From assembly GCF_009738185.1 (NCBI RefSeq), contig NZ_CP046509.1, forward strand, positions 2,421,501 through 2,485,500: a DNA stretch of 64,000 nucleotides, written 5' to 3'. The notes beneath the pieces are model-generated. The model saw nothing but the letters and a program-made list of their open reading frames with translations. It was not told the DNA's origin and ran no database searches. This document shows, piece by piece, positions 35,837 through 44,646 of this stretch. The stretch comes from Erwinia sorbitola. GTDB lineage: Bacteria; Pseudomonadota; Gammaproteobacteria; Enterobacterales; Enterobacteriaceae. Position numbers and translations under genes: made by a program. Position 1 is the first letter of the stretch; each line of letters opens with the position of its first letter.

Positions 35837-37177
35837 TTATGCAATTTGTAGAGATGCTCCGCGGCCGATTGCATAATAAACAAAACCGCGTTTGCTGATT
35901 CTTTCTGGATCATACAGGTTACGACCATCAAAAATCACGGGTTCTTTCAGAGCATTTTTAATCACATCAAAATCAGGTGCACGGAAGTTCTGCCATTCAG
36001 TACAAATAACCAGACCATCGGCTCCCTGAAGTGCTGCTTCTTTGGTTCCCATCAGCTTCAAATCGCTGCGGTGACCATAGATGCGCTGTGCTTCATCCAT
36101 TGCTTCCGGGTCGAAGGCCTGAACCGTCGCCCCTGCTTCCCACAGCGCTTCCATCAGGACGCGGCTGGAGGCTTCACGCATATCATCGGTGTTAGGCTTA
36201 AATGACAGCCCCCACACGGCAAAGGTTTTGCCCTGCAAATTCTCACCAAAATGACGTTTGATAAAGGTTGGCAGTTTGTTCTTCTGCGAATCGTTAACGT
36301 CCTCTACGGCCTGCAACAGACGCGGCTTATAGCCAATCTGCTCTGCGGTACGAATCAGCGCCTGAACGTCTTTCGGGAAGCAGGAACCACCGTAACCACA
36401 GCCAGGATAAATAAACGAATAACCGATACGTGAGTCAGAACCAATGCCCTGACGAACTTTTTCGACATCTGCACCCAGGCGTTCAGCAAGGTTGGAGATT
36501 TCGTTCATAAAGCTGATTTTAGTTGCCAGCATACAGTTTGCTGCATACTTGGTCAGTTCAGCACTACGAATGTCCATCAGGATCATACGATCGTGGTTGC
36601 GGTTGAACGGCTCGTACAGTTCGCGCAGCAGTTCGACAACCTCTTCGTTATCCGTGCCGACAACGATACGTTCTGGACGCATACAGTCGTTAACTGCGGC
36701 GCCTTCTTTCAGGAACTCAGGGTTAGAAACCACATCAAAAGTCAGCGAAACGCCGCGCTCTTTCAGAGTTTCTTCCATTACCTTACGTACACGATCGGCG
36801 GTGCCTACTGGTACAGTTGACTTGTCCAGCACCACTTTATGGTCTTTCATATGTTGCGCGATGGTACGCGCAACTGCTGTGACATATTTCAGGTCGGCAG
36901 AACCATCTTCATCCGGTGGCGTACCAACAGCAATAAACTGCATAACACCATGGTTGACGCCATCTTCAGCGTTAGTGGAGAACTTAAGGCGGCCCGCCTC
37001 GTAGTTCTGCATCACCAGCGGCGTCAAACCTGGTTCAAAAATGGGAATGATCCCTTTCTTCAGATTCTCGACTTTATTTTCGTCGACATCGATGCAAAGA
37101 ACGTCATGTCCGACCTCGGCCAAGACCGCAGCCTGAACCAGACCAACATAGCCGATACCAAATACAGTGACTTTCAT
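35837..37177 (-). CDS. ugd: UDP-glucose 6-dehydrogenase (long form)
   Basis: A 446-residue enzyme that oxidises UDP-glucose to UDP-glucuronate with two NAD+. The NAD motif GIGYVGL is at residues 7-13, the central domain carries NPEFLKEGAA, and the catalytic cysteine is in the PGCGYGGSCFPKD loop. The length matches the ~440-450-residue group rather than the 388-residue E. coli Ugd. It sits between galU, which supplies its substrate, and an epimerase that uses its product. Confidence 0.94.
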   Translation of the reverse strand: MKVTVFGIGYVGLVQAAVLAEVGHDVLCIDVDENKVENLKKGIIPIFEPGLTPLVMQNYEAGRLKFSTNAEDGVNHGVMQFIAVGTPPDEDGSADLKYVTAVARTIAQHMKDHKVVLDKSTVPVGTADRVRKVMEETLKERGVSLTFDVVSNPEFLKEGAAVNDCMRPERIVVGTDNEEVVELLRELYEPFNRNHDRMILMDIRSAELTKYAANCMLATKISFMNEISNLAERLGADVEKVRQGIGSDSRIGYSFIYPGCGYGGSCFPKDVQALIRTAEQIGYKPRLLQAVEDVNDSQKNKLPTFIKRHFGENLQGKTFAVWGLSFKPNTDDMREASSRVLMEALWEAGATVQAFDPEAMDEAQRIYGHRSDLKLMGTKEAALQGADGLVICTEWQNFRAPDFDVIKNALKEPVIFDGRNLYDPERISKRGFVYYAIGRGASLQIA

Positions 37178-37203
37178 TGAATTGTCCCGGTTAGAAATTA
37201 AAC

Positions 37204-38112
37204 TTACTTTTTATTACCGACGGTGGTTTCCAGCCAGGCTTTAAAATCGCTGCCCAATGTGTTGTGACGCACACCGTACTCAACGAAAGCCTGCATGTAA
37301 CCCAGTTTGTTACCGCAGTCATGGCTTATACCTTTCAGGTGATAGGCTTCTACGGTCTCTTTTTCCATCAGCATAGCGATTGAGTCAGTCAGCTGAATCT
37401 CATCACCGGCACCTGGAGGGGTTTTTGCCAGCAGTGGCCAGATATCCGCAGACAGGATATAACGACCCACAACTGCGAGGTTAGATGGCGCTTTGTCAGC
37501 TTTTGGTTTTTCAACCACACCAACCATCGGTGCGCTGTCACCAGGCTTCAGCTCTGCGCCCTGGCAGTCAACGACGCCGTATGCAGTCACATCGGCTACC
37601 GGCTCAACCATAATCTGGCTGTGGCCCGTTTCGTCGAAACGTTTCATCATTTCTGCCAGGTTATCTTTTGACAGATCAGATTCGTATTCATCGATAATCA
37701 CGTCTGGCAGGATAACTGCAACCGGCTCATTGCCGATTACTGGCCATGCACACATTACTGCGTGACCCAGGCCTTTAGCCAGACCCTGACGTACCTGCAT
37801 GATGGTAACGTGTGGCGGACAGATTGACTGGATCTCTTCCAGTAGCTGGCGCTTAACGCGTTTTTCCAGCATCGCTTCCAGTTCGAAACTGGTATCGAAG
37901 TGGTTTTCAATGGAGTTTTTAGAAGAGTGCGTAACCAGCACAATCTCATTAATTCCAGCAGCGATACATTCATTGACGACATACTGAATCAGCGGCTTAT
38001 CAACCAGCGGCAGCATCTCTTTTGGAATCGCTTTTGTGGCAGGCAACATACGCGTTCCCAAACCAGCAACCGGGATAACCGCTTTTTTTACTTTGGACTT
38101 ATAGGCAGACAT
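37204..38112 (-). CDS. galU: UTP-glucose-1-phosphate uridylyltransferase
   Basis: A 302-residue nucleotidyltransferase, the E. coli length, that makes UDP-glucose. The nucleotide-binding GLGTRMLPATKAIPKEMLP is at about 14-32; NCIAAG, HGLGHA-like and VEKP segments follow. The ATG at 38112 is preferred over an in-frame codon nine residues upstream: it has an AGAGAGG ribosome site and the family start. It leads a galU-ugd-epimerase group. Confidence 0.96.
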   Translation of the reverse strand: MSAYKSKVKKAVIPVAGLGTRMLPATKAIPKEMLPLVDKPLIQYVVNECIAAGINEIVLVTHSSKNSIENHFDTSFELEAMLEKRVKRQLLEEIQSICPPHVTIMQVRQGLAKGLGHAVMCAWPVIGNEPVAVILPDVIIDEYESDLSKDNLAEMMKRFDETGHSQIMVEPVADVTAYGVVDCQGAELKPGDSAPMVGVVEKPKADKAPSNLAVVGRYILSADIWPLLAKTPPGAGDEIQLTDSIAMLMEKETVEAYHLKGISHDCGNKLGYMQAFVEYGVRHNTLGSDFKAWLETTVGNKK

Positions 38113-38262
38113 CAAAGTACCTCTCTTTAGGCCGTTCAAGTTATTACTTGATATGTCGAGTTAAAAAACGAAGTGAGTATACCAGTTGAACCCACGCGGA
38201 TTTATCCTGGTTAAACCATTTCAGCGCAAATTAAGACTATTACCCAATTGTAAAGCTAATCC

Positions 38263-38285
38263 CTGGCCCTGTCTTGCAGGGCCAG
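38263..38285 (-). terminator. Hairpin between rssB and galU
   Basis: A perfect 9-bp stem CTGGCCCTG/CAGGGCCAG lies 22 bases past the rssB stop on the minus strand. The following T run is weak, so termination may be partial. Confidence 0.4.
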
Positions 38286-38306
38286 ATGAAAATAGTCGCG
38301 CTGAGG

Positions 38307-39320
38307 TTATTCCGCAGACAACATCAGGCGCAGCCTGCCTCCGGCACCCCACACCTGACACTGCCAGGCATCACAACGCTGGCTGATTTGGTTAAGATGT
38401 GTGCTACCGAGGGTTCCAAGAGGAACACCATTACTCAACTGGATCTGGTGGGTATGGATATTAAGAGTGGCGTTTAAACCAGCGGAAACCAGGATCAGGT
38501 TCTTTAATCCCTGGTGATAGTAACCAACCAGCAGCGGAAATTGCCCTTTCAGATTGGCCTGACGTAATAAAAGATTGACCTGCTTCAGCAACGCGCCAAG
38601 CTCAGGCAGACGAGGCCCCTGCCCTGAGAGCTGCTCCTGCAACAGACCATTAAACAGCGCTCGTAACAACAGGGCAGCCAGCACGCCATTGTCACCCGCA
38701 CGGGTAACATCAAGGCAGTAGAAGGCCAGGTCTTTCTCTGACAGCGCCGCGACGTCCAGCACCAGCCCGGGCTGTTCGGCCATGGTAAGCTGGCGGTAGT
38801 TAATCCGGCAGTTGGCTATCGTCTGCTGAACCGGCGGTTGCAGCTCTTTAAGCAGTTTTGCGGCGGCCTGTGGATCGCTGACCAGCGCGTCCCAGTCCTG
38901 GAACAGCTGCTCATCCTCTTCCACCTTTGAAGTGAACATTGAGGGATAGAGGCATTCGAATACTGCCTCACGCAGACGGCCAAGGTCTTTTACCGGTTTC
39001 AGTAACACGTCCTGTACTCCAAGACGCAGAACATGCGCGATATCCGCCATATTCTCAGTGGCGGATATCACCAGAATCGGTAAAGCGCCGCCTTTGCTAC
39101 GTACATGCTCAACCAGCTGAATACCCCCCATTCGCGGCATCGCCAGGTCACAAATCATCAAATCAGGAACAGAATGTCTCATCGTTTCAATTGCATGGAT
39201 GCCGTCATCAGCCAGGCTGACGACCGCCCCTAAGGCAGTGAGGAAATTATCCAGCAGGGAACGGAAAACGACTTCGTCCTCGACAACGAGAATGTGTTTT
39301 CCGCTTAATGGCTTTTCCAT
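38307..39320 (-). CDS. rssB: RpoS adaptor/response regulator RssB
   Basis: A 337-residue response regulator. The receiver domain (about 1-125) has the phosphorylatable Asp58 in DLMICDLAMPR, and the C-terminal half is a degenerate PP2C-like domain. RssB delivers sigma-S to ClpXP for degradation. The ATG at 39320 follows an AGGGGG site; a codon five residues earlier is less likely. It follows rssA by 95 bases. Confidence 0.96.
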   Translation of the reverse strand: MEKPLSGKHILVVEDEVVFRSLLDNFLTALGAVVSLADDGIHAIETMRHSVPDLMICDLAMPRMGGIQLVEHVRSKGGALPILVISATENMADIAHVLRLGVQDVLLKPVKDLGRLREAVFECLYPSMFTSKVEEDEQLFQDWDALVSDPQAAAKLLKELQPPVQQTIANCRINYRQLTMAEQPGLVLDVAALSEKDLAFYCLDVTRAGDNGVLAALLLRALFNGLLQEQLSGQGPRLPELGALLKQVNLLLRQANLKGQFPLLVGYYHQGLKNLILVSAGLNATLNIHTHQIQLSNGVPLGTLGSTHLNQISQRCDAWQCQVWGAGGRLRLMLSAE

Positions 39321-39415
39321 TGTGTCCCCCTGCATAACAGATACCTCAATAGTGGTCTATAAACGCCCTTTGCGCCTCTCAGAATTGCCTGAAGTAGCAT
39401 GCTTAATCGACCACG

Positions 39416-40324
39416 CTATTGTCTGTCACGCACCAGCGGTAACAGCTCGTCCATTTTTTTTTCAACGGATAATCTCCCCGCTTCAATCGCTTCCTCTGCC
39501 CGATGAAAATCCAGGGTGGAAATCTGCGGGCAAATTGGCTGTATAATGACGTCAGGTGGATCCCCCGCCATGCGGTTACGCTTAAGACGGTTTTCCAGTA
39601 CCTGAATGGATGTGGACATGATCTCCATCGCGCCAGGCGTGTAGTTCATTTTGCGCGACGCGATACGTCCGATGCGCTGACGCAGGCGTCCCCCCCAGCT
39701 GTTGACCTCTGGTATCTGAACGTCCGGGTGTAATTCAGGCGTAACGGAGAACAGATCCTGCTGCATAAGATGGGCATCGTGCTGAAGATCGACGGCGATA
39801 ACGATATCCGCCCCTAAGGCTCGCGTCAGAGAAACAGGTACAGGATTCACCACCGCACCATCTACCAGCCAGTAGCCGTTCCAGCTCACCGGAGCCAGCA
39901 AGCCTGGCATACTACAGGAGGCACGCACCGCCTGGTGGAGATCGCCCTCCGTCAACCATAGCTCACGTCCGGTGCTAAGGTTGGTTGCTACTGCGCCGAA
40001 CGGCAGGCTGCACTGCTGAATGGTATCGCAGTCTATCAGCCTGCGTACATGGCTGAAAACGCGTTCGCCACGAATCAATCCACCGCGCTGCCATGAAAAG
40101 TCCATCAGGCGGATAACCTGCCAGTAGCTAAACGAGCGCACCCAGCGCTCCATTAATGGCAGGCGCTGAGTAGCATATGCCGCACCCACCAGCGCACCGA
40201 CAGAGCATCCCGCGACCACATCAATACGTATTCCGGCACGTTCAAGAGCGTTAATCACCCCAATGTGCGCCCATCCTTTGGCTGCCCCCGAACCCAGCGC
40301 AAGCCCGATTTTTACCTGTCTCAT
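39416..40324 (-). CDS. rssA: RssA, patatin-like phospholipase family protein
   Basis: A 302-residue patatin-domain protein. The oxyanion hole GSGAAKGWAH is near residues 11-20, the nucleophile serine is in GCSVG (about 39-43), and the catalytic aspartate is in DGAVVNP (about 155-161). A lipid hydrolase activity is expected from the family; the physiological substrate is unknown. It is upstream of rssB on the same strand. Confidence 0.94.
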   Translation of the reverse strand: MRQVKIGLALGSGAAKGWAHIGVINALERAGIRIDVVAGCSVGALVGAAYATQRLPLMERWVRSFSYWQVIRLMDFSWQRGGLIRGERVFSHVRRLIDCDTIQQCSLPFGAVATNLSTGRELWLTEGDLHQAVRASCSMPGLLAPVSWNGYWLVDGAVVNPVPVSLTRALGADIVIAVDLQHDAHLMQQDLFSVTPELHPDVQIPEVNSWGGRLRQRIGRIASRKMNYTPGAMEIMSTSIQVLENRLKRNRMAGDPPDVIIQPICPQISTLDFHRAEEAIEAGRLSVEKKMDELLPLVRDRQ

Positions 40325-40432
40325 TACACCTCTGGCCTGTGCACAACGATCAAAATGGCATCACCGCGCTTGCCCGGTTATTATGACGCCTGAATTTCTT
40401 TGCACCTGTTGTTAAAAATTTACGGAGTCAAC

Positions 40433-40894
40433 GTGTCTGATCATTGTCCGTGCGGTAGCGGATTGCAGTATAGCCTATGTTGCGAACCGTATCTAAGCGG
40501 TAGCGCTCTCCCTGCCACACCAGAAATGCTGATGCGCTCTCGCTACACTGCCTATGTAAAGCAGGATACCGCCTATCTGGTGGCGACCTGGCACCCCTCG
40601 TGCCATGCGGAACGCTTTACTGCCAGTATTGAGGAGAGTTACGCCCACACCAGCTGGCTGGGCCTGACAATTATTAATAGCGAAACAGTGCCGGAAACAT
40701 CACAAGGTTTTGTGACTTTTTTTGCCCGATTTATCGAAAATCAGCGTGAAAGTTTTATTCATGAACGTTCGCGCTTTCTTCGTGAGGAGCATCGCTGGTA
40801 CTATATCGACGGAACTTTCCCGCCAATTGGGCGTAATGACCAGTGCCCCTGTGGCTCCGGTAAAAAATACAAGAAATGCTGCGGTCAGTCGTGA
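40433..40894 (+). CDS. ychJ: YchJ, SEC-C motif protein (UPF0225)
   Basis: A 153-residue protein with two zinc-binding SEC-C motifs, CPCGSGLQYSLCC near the N-terminus and CPCGSGKKYKKCC at the C-terminus, flanking an NTF2-like domain. The GTG at 40433 gives the family start (MSDHCPCGSG) and lies behind CGGAG; the frame also extends 11 codons upstream, without support. The function is unknown. Confidence 0.92.
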   Translation: MSDHCPCGSGLQYSLCCEPYLSGSALPATPEMLMRSRYTAYVKQDTAYLVATWHPSCHAERFTASIEESYAHTSWLGLTIINSETVPETSQGFVTFFARFIENQRESFIHERSRFLREEHRWYYIDGTFPPIGRNDQCPCGSGKKYKKCCGQS

Positions 40895-40933
40895 CCCGGG
40901 TTTCCCTTTTGTATCGACAGGATTACCATCGCA

Positions 40934-41782
40934 ATGCAAGCGCAAACACTGCAACGTAAAGTTCTACGCACCATCTGCCCTGACGCTAAAGGGCTGATCG
41001 CGAAAATTACCAATATTTGCTACAAGCACGAACTGAACATTGTGCAAAACAATGAGTTTGTTGATCACCGTACCGGTCGCTTTTTTATGCGTACCGAGCT
41101 GGAAGGCATTTTTAATGACAGCACGCTGCTGGCCGATTTGGACAGTGCTCTGCCTGTCGGCTCAGTACGTGAGCTGCACCCTGCTGGTCGCCGTCGTATT
41201 GTTATTCTGGTGACCAAAGAGGCGCACTGCCTGGGTGACCTCCTGATGAAAAGCGCTTACGGTGGTCTGGATGTAGAAATTGCCGCCGTTATCGGCAACC
41301 ACGATACGCTGCGTACGCTGGTTGAACGTTTTGATATTCCATTCGTTCTGGTGAGCCACGAAGGTCTGACCCGCGATGAGCACGACAATAATATGGCAGC
41401 GGAAATTGACCGTTATCAGCCAGATTATGTGGTGCTGGCAAAATACATGCGCGTTCTGACGCCGGGCTTTGTGCAGCGCTATCCGAATCAGATTATTAAT
41501 ATTCACCACTCTTTCCTGCCTGCATTTATCGGCGCGCGCCCTTATCATCAGGCGTACGAGCGTGGGGTGAAAATCATTGGTGCTACGGCGCACTATGTGA
41601 ATGATAATCTTGATGAAGGCCCGATCATTATGCAGGACGTGATCCATGTTGATCACACCTACACTGCGGAAGATATGATGCGCGCCGGTCGTGACGTAGA
41701 GAAGAATGCCCTGAGCCGTGCTCTTTATCAGGTACTGGCCCAGCGAGTGTTTGTTTACGGCAACCGCACCATTATTTTGTAA
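40934..41782 (+). CDS. purU: Formyltetrahydrofolate deformylase
   Basis: A 282-residue enzyme that hydrolyses 10-formyl-tetrahydrofolate to formate, supplying PurT. An N-terminal ACT domain (about 7-85) is followed by the formyltransferase domain with HHSFLPAFIGARPYHQAY and IIGATAHYV, which contain the catalytic Asn/His/Asp. Close to E. coli PurU throughout. The stop is followed by the tRNA-Tyr promoter. Confidence 0.97.
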   Translation: MQAQTLQRKVLRTICPDAKGLIAKITNICYKHELNIVQNNEFVDHRTGRFFMRTELEGIFNDSTLLADLDSALPVGSVRELHPAGRRRIVILVTKEAHCLGDLLMKSAYGGLDVEIAAVIGNHDTLRTLVERFDIPFVLVSHEGLTRDEHDNNMAAEIDRYQPDYVVLAKYMRVLTPGFVQRYPNQIINIHHSFLPAFIGARPYHQAYERGVKIIGATAHYVNDNLDEGPIIMQDVIHVDHTYTAEDMMRAGRDVEKNALSRALYQVLAQRVFVYGNRTIIL

Positions 41783-41863
41783 CCCGGATAATGCTGTTTT
41801 GTCTGACAAATCAGCATCCCGGGCAAAAAAACGGCAAACACGCTACTTTATGCAAAACGGGGC

Positions 41864-41900
41864 TTTACAGCATCACTTCATCTGATATGATGCGCCCCGC
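41864..41900 (+). promoter_or_regulatory. tyrT-type stringent promoter
   Basis: The -35 box TTTACA (41864-41869) and -10 box TATGAT (41886-41891) are 16 bases apart, with the GC-rich discriminator GCGCCCCGC directly after. This is the arrangement of the E. coli tyrT promoter, which is controlled by growth rate and ppGpp. Confidence 0.88.
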
Positions 41901-41926
41901 TTAACAAGCATAGTAATCAGGCCAGT

Positions 41927-42011
<85 letters not shown>

Positions 42012-42287
42012 TTTTATATTTCGCGATATAAAATGACTGTCACACCGTCTCATATTCCTTACGGGGAAGGATGAGAAGCTTCGACCGAAGTTCGAGTCGA
42101 ACGCCAGTGAGACAACGCCATTTATGGCGGCCCGAAGGGCAAGGAGCGCAGCGACGCAGTCATCCTTCCCCCACCACCATTTTATATTTCGCGATATAAA
42201 ATGACTGTCACACCGTCTCATATTCCTTACGGGGAAGGATGAGAAGCTTCGACCCGAAGTTCGAGTCGAACGCCAGTGAGACAACGC
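42012..42287 (+). repeat. tRNA-Tyr downstream repeats, units 1 and 2 (rtT-like)
   Basis: Unit 1 (42012-42179, 168 bases) starts right after the CCA of tRNA-Tyr 1 and ends with a 17-base copy of the tRNA 3' end (TCCTTCCCCCACCACCA). Unit 2 (42180-42287) is the same sequence cut off before that end. Both begin with a hairpin ATTTTATAT/ATATAAAAT that later units lack. The arrangement is like the rtT repeats after E. coli tyrT. Confidence 0.9.
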
Positions 42288-42323
42288 TTTTTACGAATTT
42301 GTACTTGTTAACACGCTTCCCCT

Positions 42324-42408
<85 letters not shown>

Positions 42409-43336
42409 TCTTAATATTCCACCTGTTCCCATAATTACTGCTCACTTTCATATTCCCGCTGGGGAAGGATGAGAAGCTTCGACCGAAGTTCGAGTCGAAC
42501 GTCAGTGAGACAACGCCATTTATGGCGGCCCGCAGGGCAAGGAGCGCAGCGACGCAGTCATCCTTCCCCCACCACCATCTTAATATTCCACCTGTTCCCA
42601 TAATTACTGCTCACTTTCATATTCCCGCTGGGGAAGGATGAGAAGCTTCGACCGAAGTTCGAGTCGAACGTCAGTGAGACAACGCCATTTATGGCGGCCC
42701 GCAGGGCAAGGAGCGCAGCGACGCAGTCATCCTTCCCCCACCACCATCTTAATATTCCACCTGTTCACATAATTACTGCTCACTTTCATATTCCCGCTGG
42801 GGAAGGATGAGAACCTTCGACCCGAAGTTCGAGTCGAACGTCAGTGAGACAACGCCATTTATGGCGGCCCGCAGGGCAAGGAGCGCAGCGACGCAGTCAT
42901 CCTTCCCCCACCACCATCTCAATATTCCACCTGTTCCCATAATCACTGCTCACTTTCATATTCCCGTTGGGGAAGGATGAGAACCTTCGACCCGAAGTTC
43001 GAGTCGAACGTCAGTGAGACAACGCCATTTATGGCGGCCCGCAGGGCAAGGAGCGCAGCGACGCAGTCATCCTTCCCCCACCACCATCTTAATATTCCAC
43101 CTGTTCCCATAATTACTGCTCACTTTCATATTCCCGCTGGGGAAGGATGAGAAGCTTCGACCCGAAGTTCGAGTCGAACGTCAGTGAGACAACGCCATTT
43201 ATGGCGACCGGCAGGGCAAGGAGCGCAGCGACACAGTCATCCTTCCCCCACCACCATCTTAATATTCCACCTGTTCCCATAATCACTGCTCACTTTCATA
43301 TTCCCGCTGGGGAAGGATGAGAACCTTCGATCCGAA
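42409..43336 (+). repeat. Tandem ~170-bp tRNA-tail repeats, units 3 to 8 (rtT-like)
   Basis: Five complete units (42409-42577, 42578-42746, 42747-42916, 42917-43086, 43087-43256) and a sixth cut off near 43336. Each complete unit ends in the tRNA 3' tail TCCTTCCCCCACCACCA and carries, in its middle, GGGGAAGGATGA, the reverse complement of the tail region. The units are almost identical but vary in single bases and in one C insertion. They look like a homogenised array transcribed with the tRNAs. The likely product is a set of small RNAs like rtT. Confidence 0.92.
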
Positions 43337-43446
43337 CGCCTGAAAAAAGTTAACTCCATTCGATTCCCTATCGCAGCAATATTTCTTTCTCATGGCAAAA
43401 CCTGCTACCATCTGGGCCTCTTTTCCCACGCAAAATGGCCTGTGCT

Positions 43447-44253
43447 ATGAAATTTGTTTCTTTTAATATCAACGGGCTGCGTGCGCGCCCTCATCAGCTT
43501 CAAGCTATCGTTGAACAGCATCAGCCTGACGTTATCGGCCTGCAAGAAACGAAAGTCCACGATGATATGTTCCCGCTCGAAGAAGTCGCTAAACTGGGCT
43601 ACCACGTGTTTTATCACGGACAAAAAGGTCACTACGGCGTAGCGCTACTCACCAAAGAGGAACCTCTTGCCGTGCGTCGTGGCTTTGAAGGTGATGATGA
43701 AGAAGCCCAGCGCCGCATTATTATGGCTGATATCCCTACGCCATCCGGGATTGTAACGGTGCTCAACGGCTATTTCCCTCAGGGTGAAAGCCGCGACCAT
43801 CCCACAAAATTCCCGGCAAAAGAGAAATTCTACCGCGACCTTCAGGACTATCTTGAGCAGCAGCAAAACGCCGGCAATCAGGTGCTGATCATGGGTGATA
43901 TGAATATCAGCAGCACCGACCTGGATATTGGTATCGGTGAGGAGAGCCGCAAGCGCTGGCTGCGTACCGGGAAGTGTTCTTTCCTGCCGGAAGAGCGTGA
44001 ATGGATGGATCGTTTGATGAGCTGGGGTCTGGTGGATACCTGGCGCGCGCACAACCCGGAAGTTAACGATCGCTTCTCATGGTTCGACTATCGCTCCAAA
44101 GGTTTTGATGATAATCGCGGGCTGCGCATCGATCTGGTACTGGCCAGCAAACCGCTGGCAGAGCGCTGTATCGCTACCGGGATTGATTATGATATTCGCG
44201 CCATGGAAAAACCCTCAGACCATGCACCGATTTGGGCAGAGTTTTCACTGTAG
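43447..44253 (+). CDS. xthA: Exodeoxyribonuclease III
   Basis: A 268-residue AP endonuclease/3'-5' exonuclease, the E. coli length. The metal Glu is in GLQETKVHD (about residue 34), the active-site Asp and Asn are in MGDMNIS, the catalytic His is in SDHAPIW near the end. The ATG at 43447 gives MKFVSFNINGLRAR; the frame starts four codons earlier without a site. It repairs abasic DNA. Gene order around xthA differs from E. coli: the tRNA array precedes it. Confidence 0.97.
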   Translation: MKFVSFNINGLRARPHQLQAIVEQHQPDVIGLQETKVHDDMFPLEEVAKLGYHVFYHGQKGHYGVALLTKEEPLAVRRGFEGDDEEAQRRIIMADIPTPSGIVTVLNGYFPQGESRDHPTKFPAKEKFYRDLQDYLEQQQNAGNQVLIMGDMNISSTDLDIGIGEESRKRWLRTGKCSFLPEEREWMDRLMSWGLVDTWRAHNPEVNDRFSWFDYRSKGFDDNRGLRIDLVLASKPLAERCIATGIDYDIRAMEKPSDHAPIWAEFSL

Positions 44254-44328
44254 TTAGTCATTAAGTTTCCAGGCTGATTTGATACAGCAGGAAGGCCGTC
44301 TGCCTCCCTGCTGTAGAGAGAAATGAGT

Positions 44329-44646
44329 TTACTTCACGATACGCCAGATCAGGTTGTTAGTGCCCAGCGACTGCTCATCGCGCGCACACTGTAACAGTAC
44401 CCCCTCAGTTTTCAGCACCGCACCCTCGGTATAGCTCCGGTTTTCATAAACACAGCAACGCTGGCAAGGCTGCTGATTATTACTGTTTCCCTGCGTCCAG
44501 ACTTCCGGTGGCATATCTACCACGACATCTGTATTACCTCCGCCGTTATTGCCACCGTTATTACCGTGACCGCTACTGATATAGCGCTCGGCCATGGTCG
44601 GGGCGCTGATGGCAAGCAGCAGCAGTACAGCAAGATGCAGTTTCAT
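44329..44646 (-). CDS. ynjH: YnjH-like periplasmic protein (DUF1496)
   Basis: A 105-residue protein with a signal peptide (MKLHLAVLLLLAISAPTMA), a low-complexity Gly/Asn stretch (about 27-40), and the family core VVVDMPPEVW, CQRCCVYENRSYTEGA. Four cysteines may form disulfides. The ATG overlaps the topB stop by one base (ATGA), so it is translated with topB. In E. coli ynjH lies in the same neighbourhood. The function is unknown. Confidence 0.85.
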   Translation of the reverse strand: MKLHLAVLLLLAISAPTMAERYISSGHGNNGGNNGGGNTDVVVDMPPEVWTQGNSNNQQPCQRCCVYENRSYTEGAVLKTEGVLLQCARDEQSLGTNNLIWRIVK

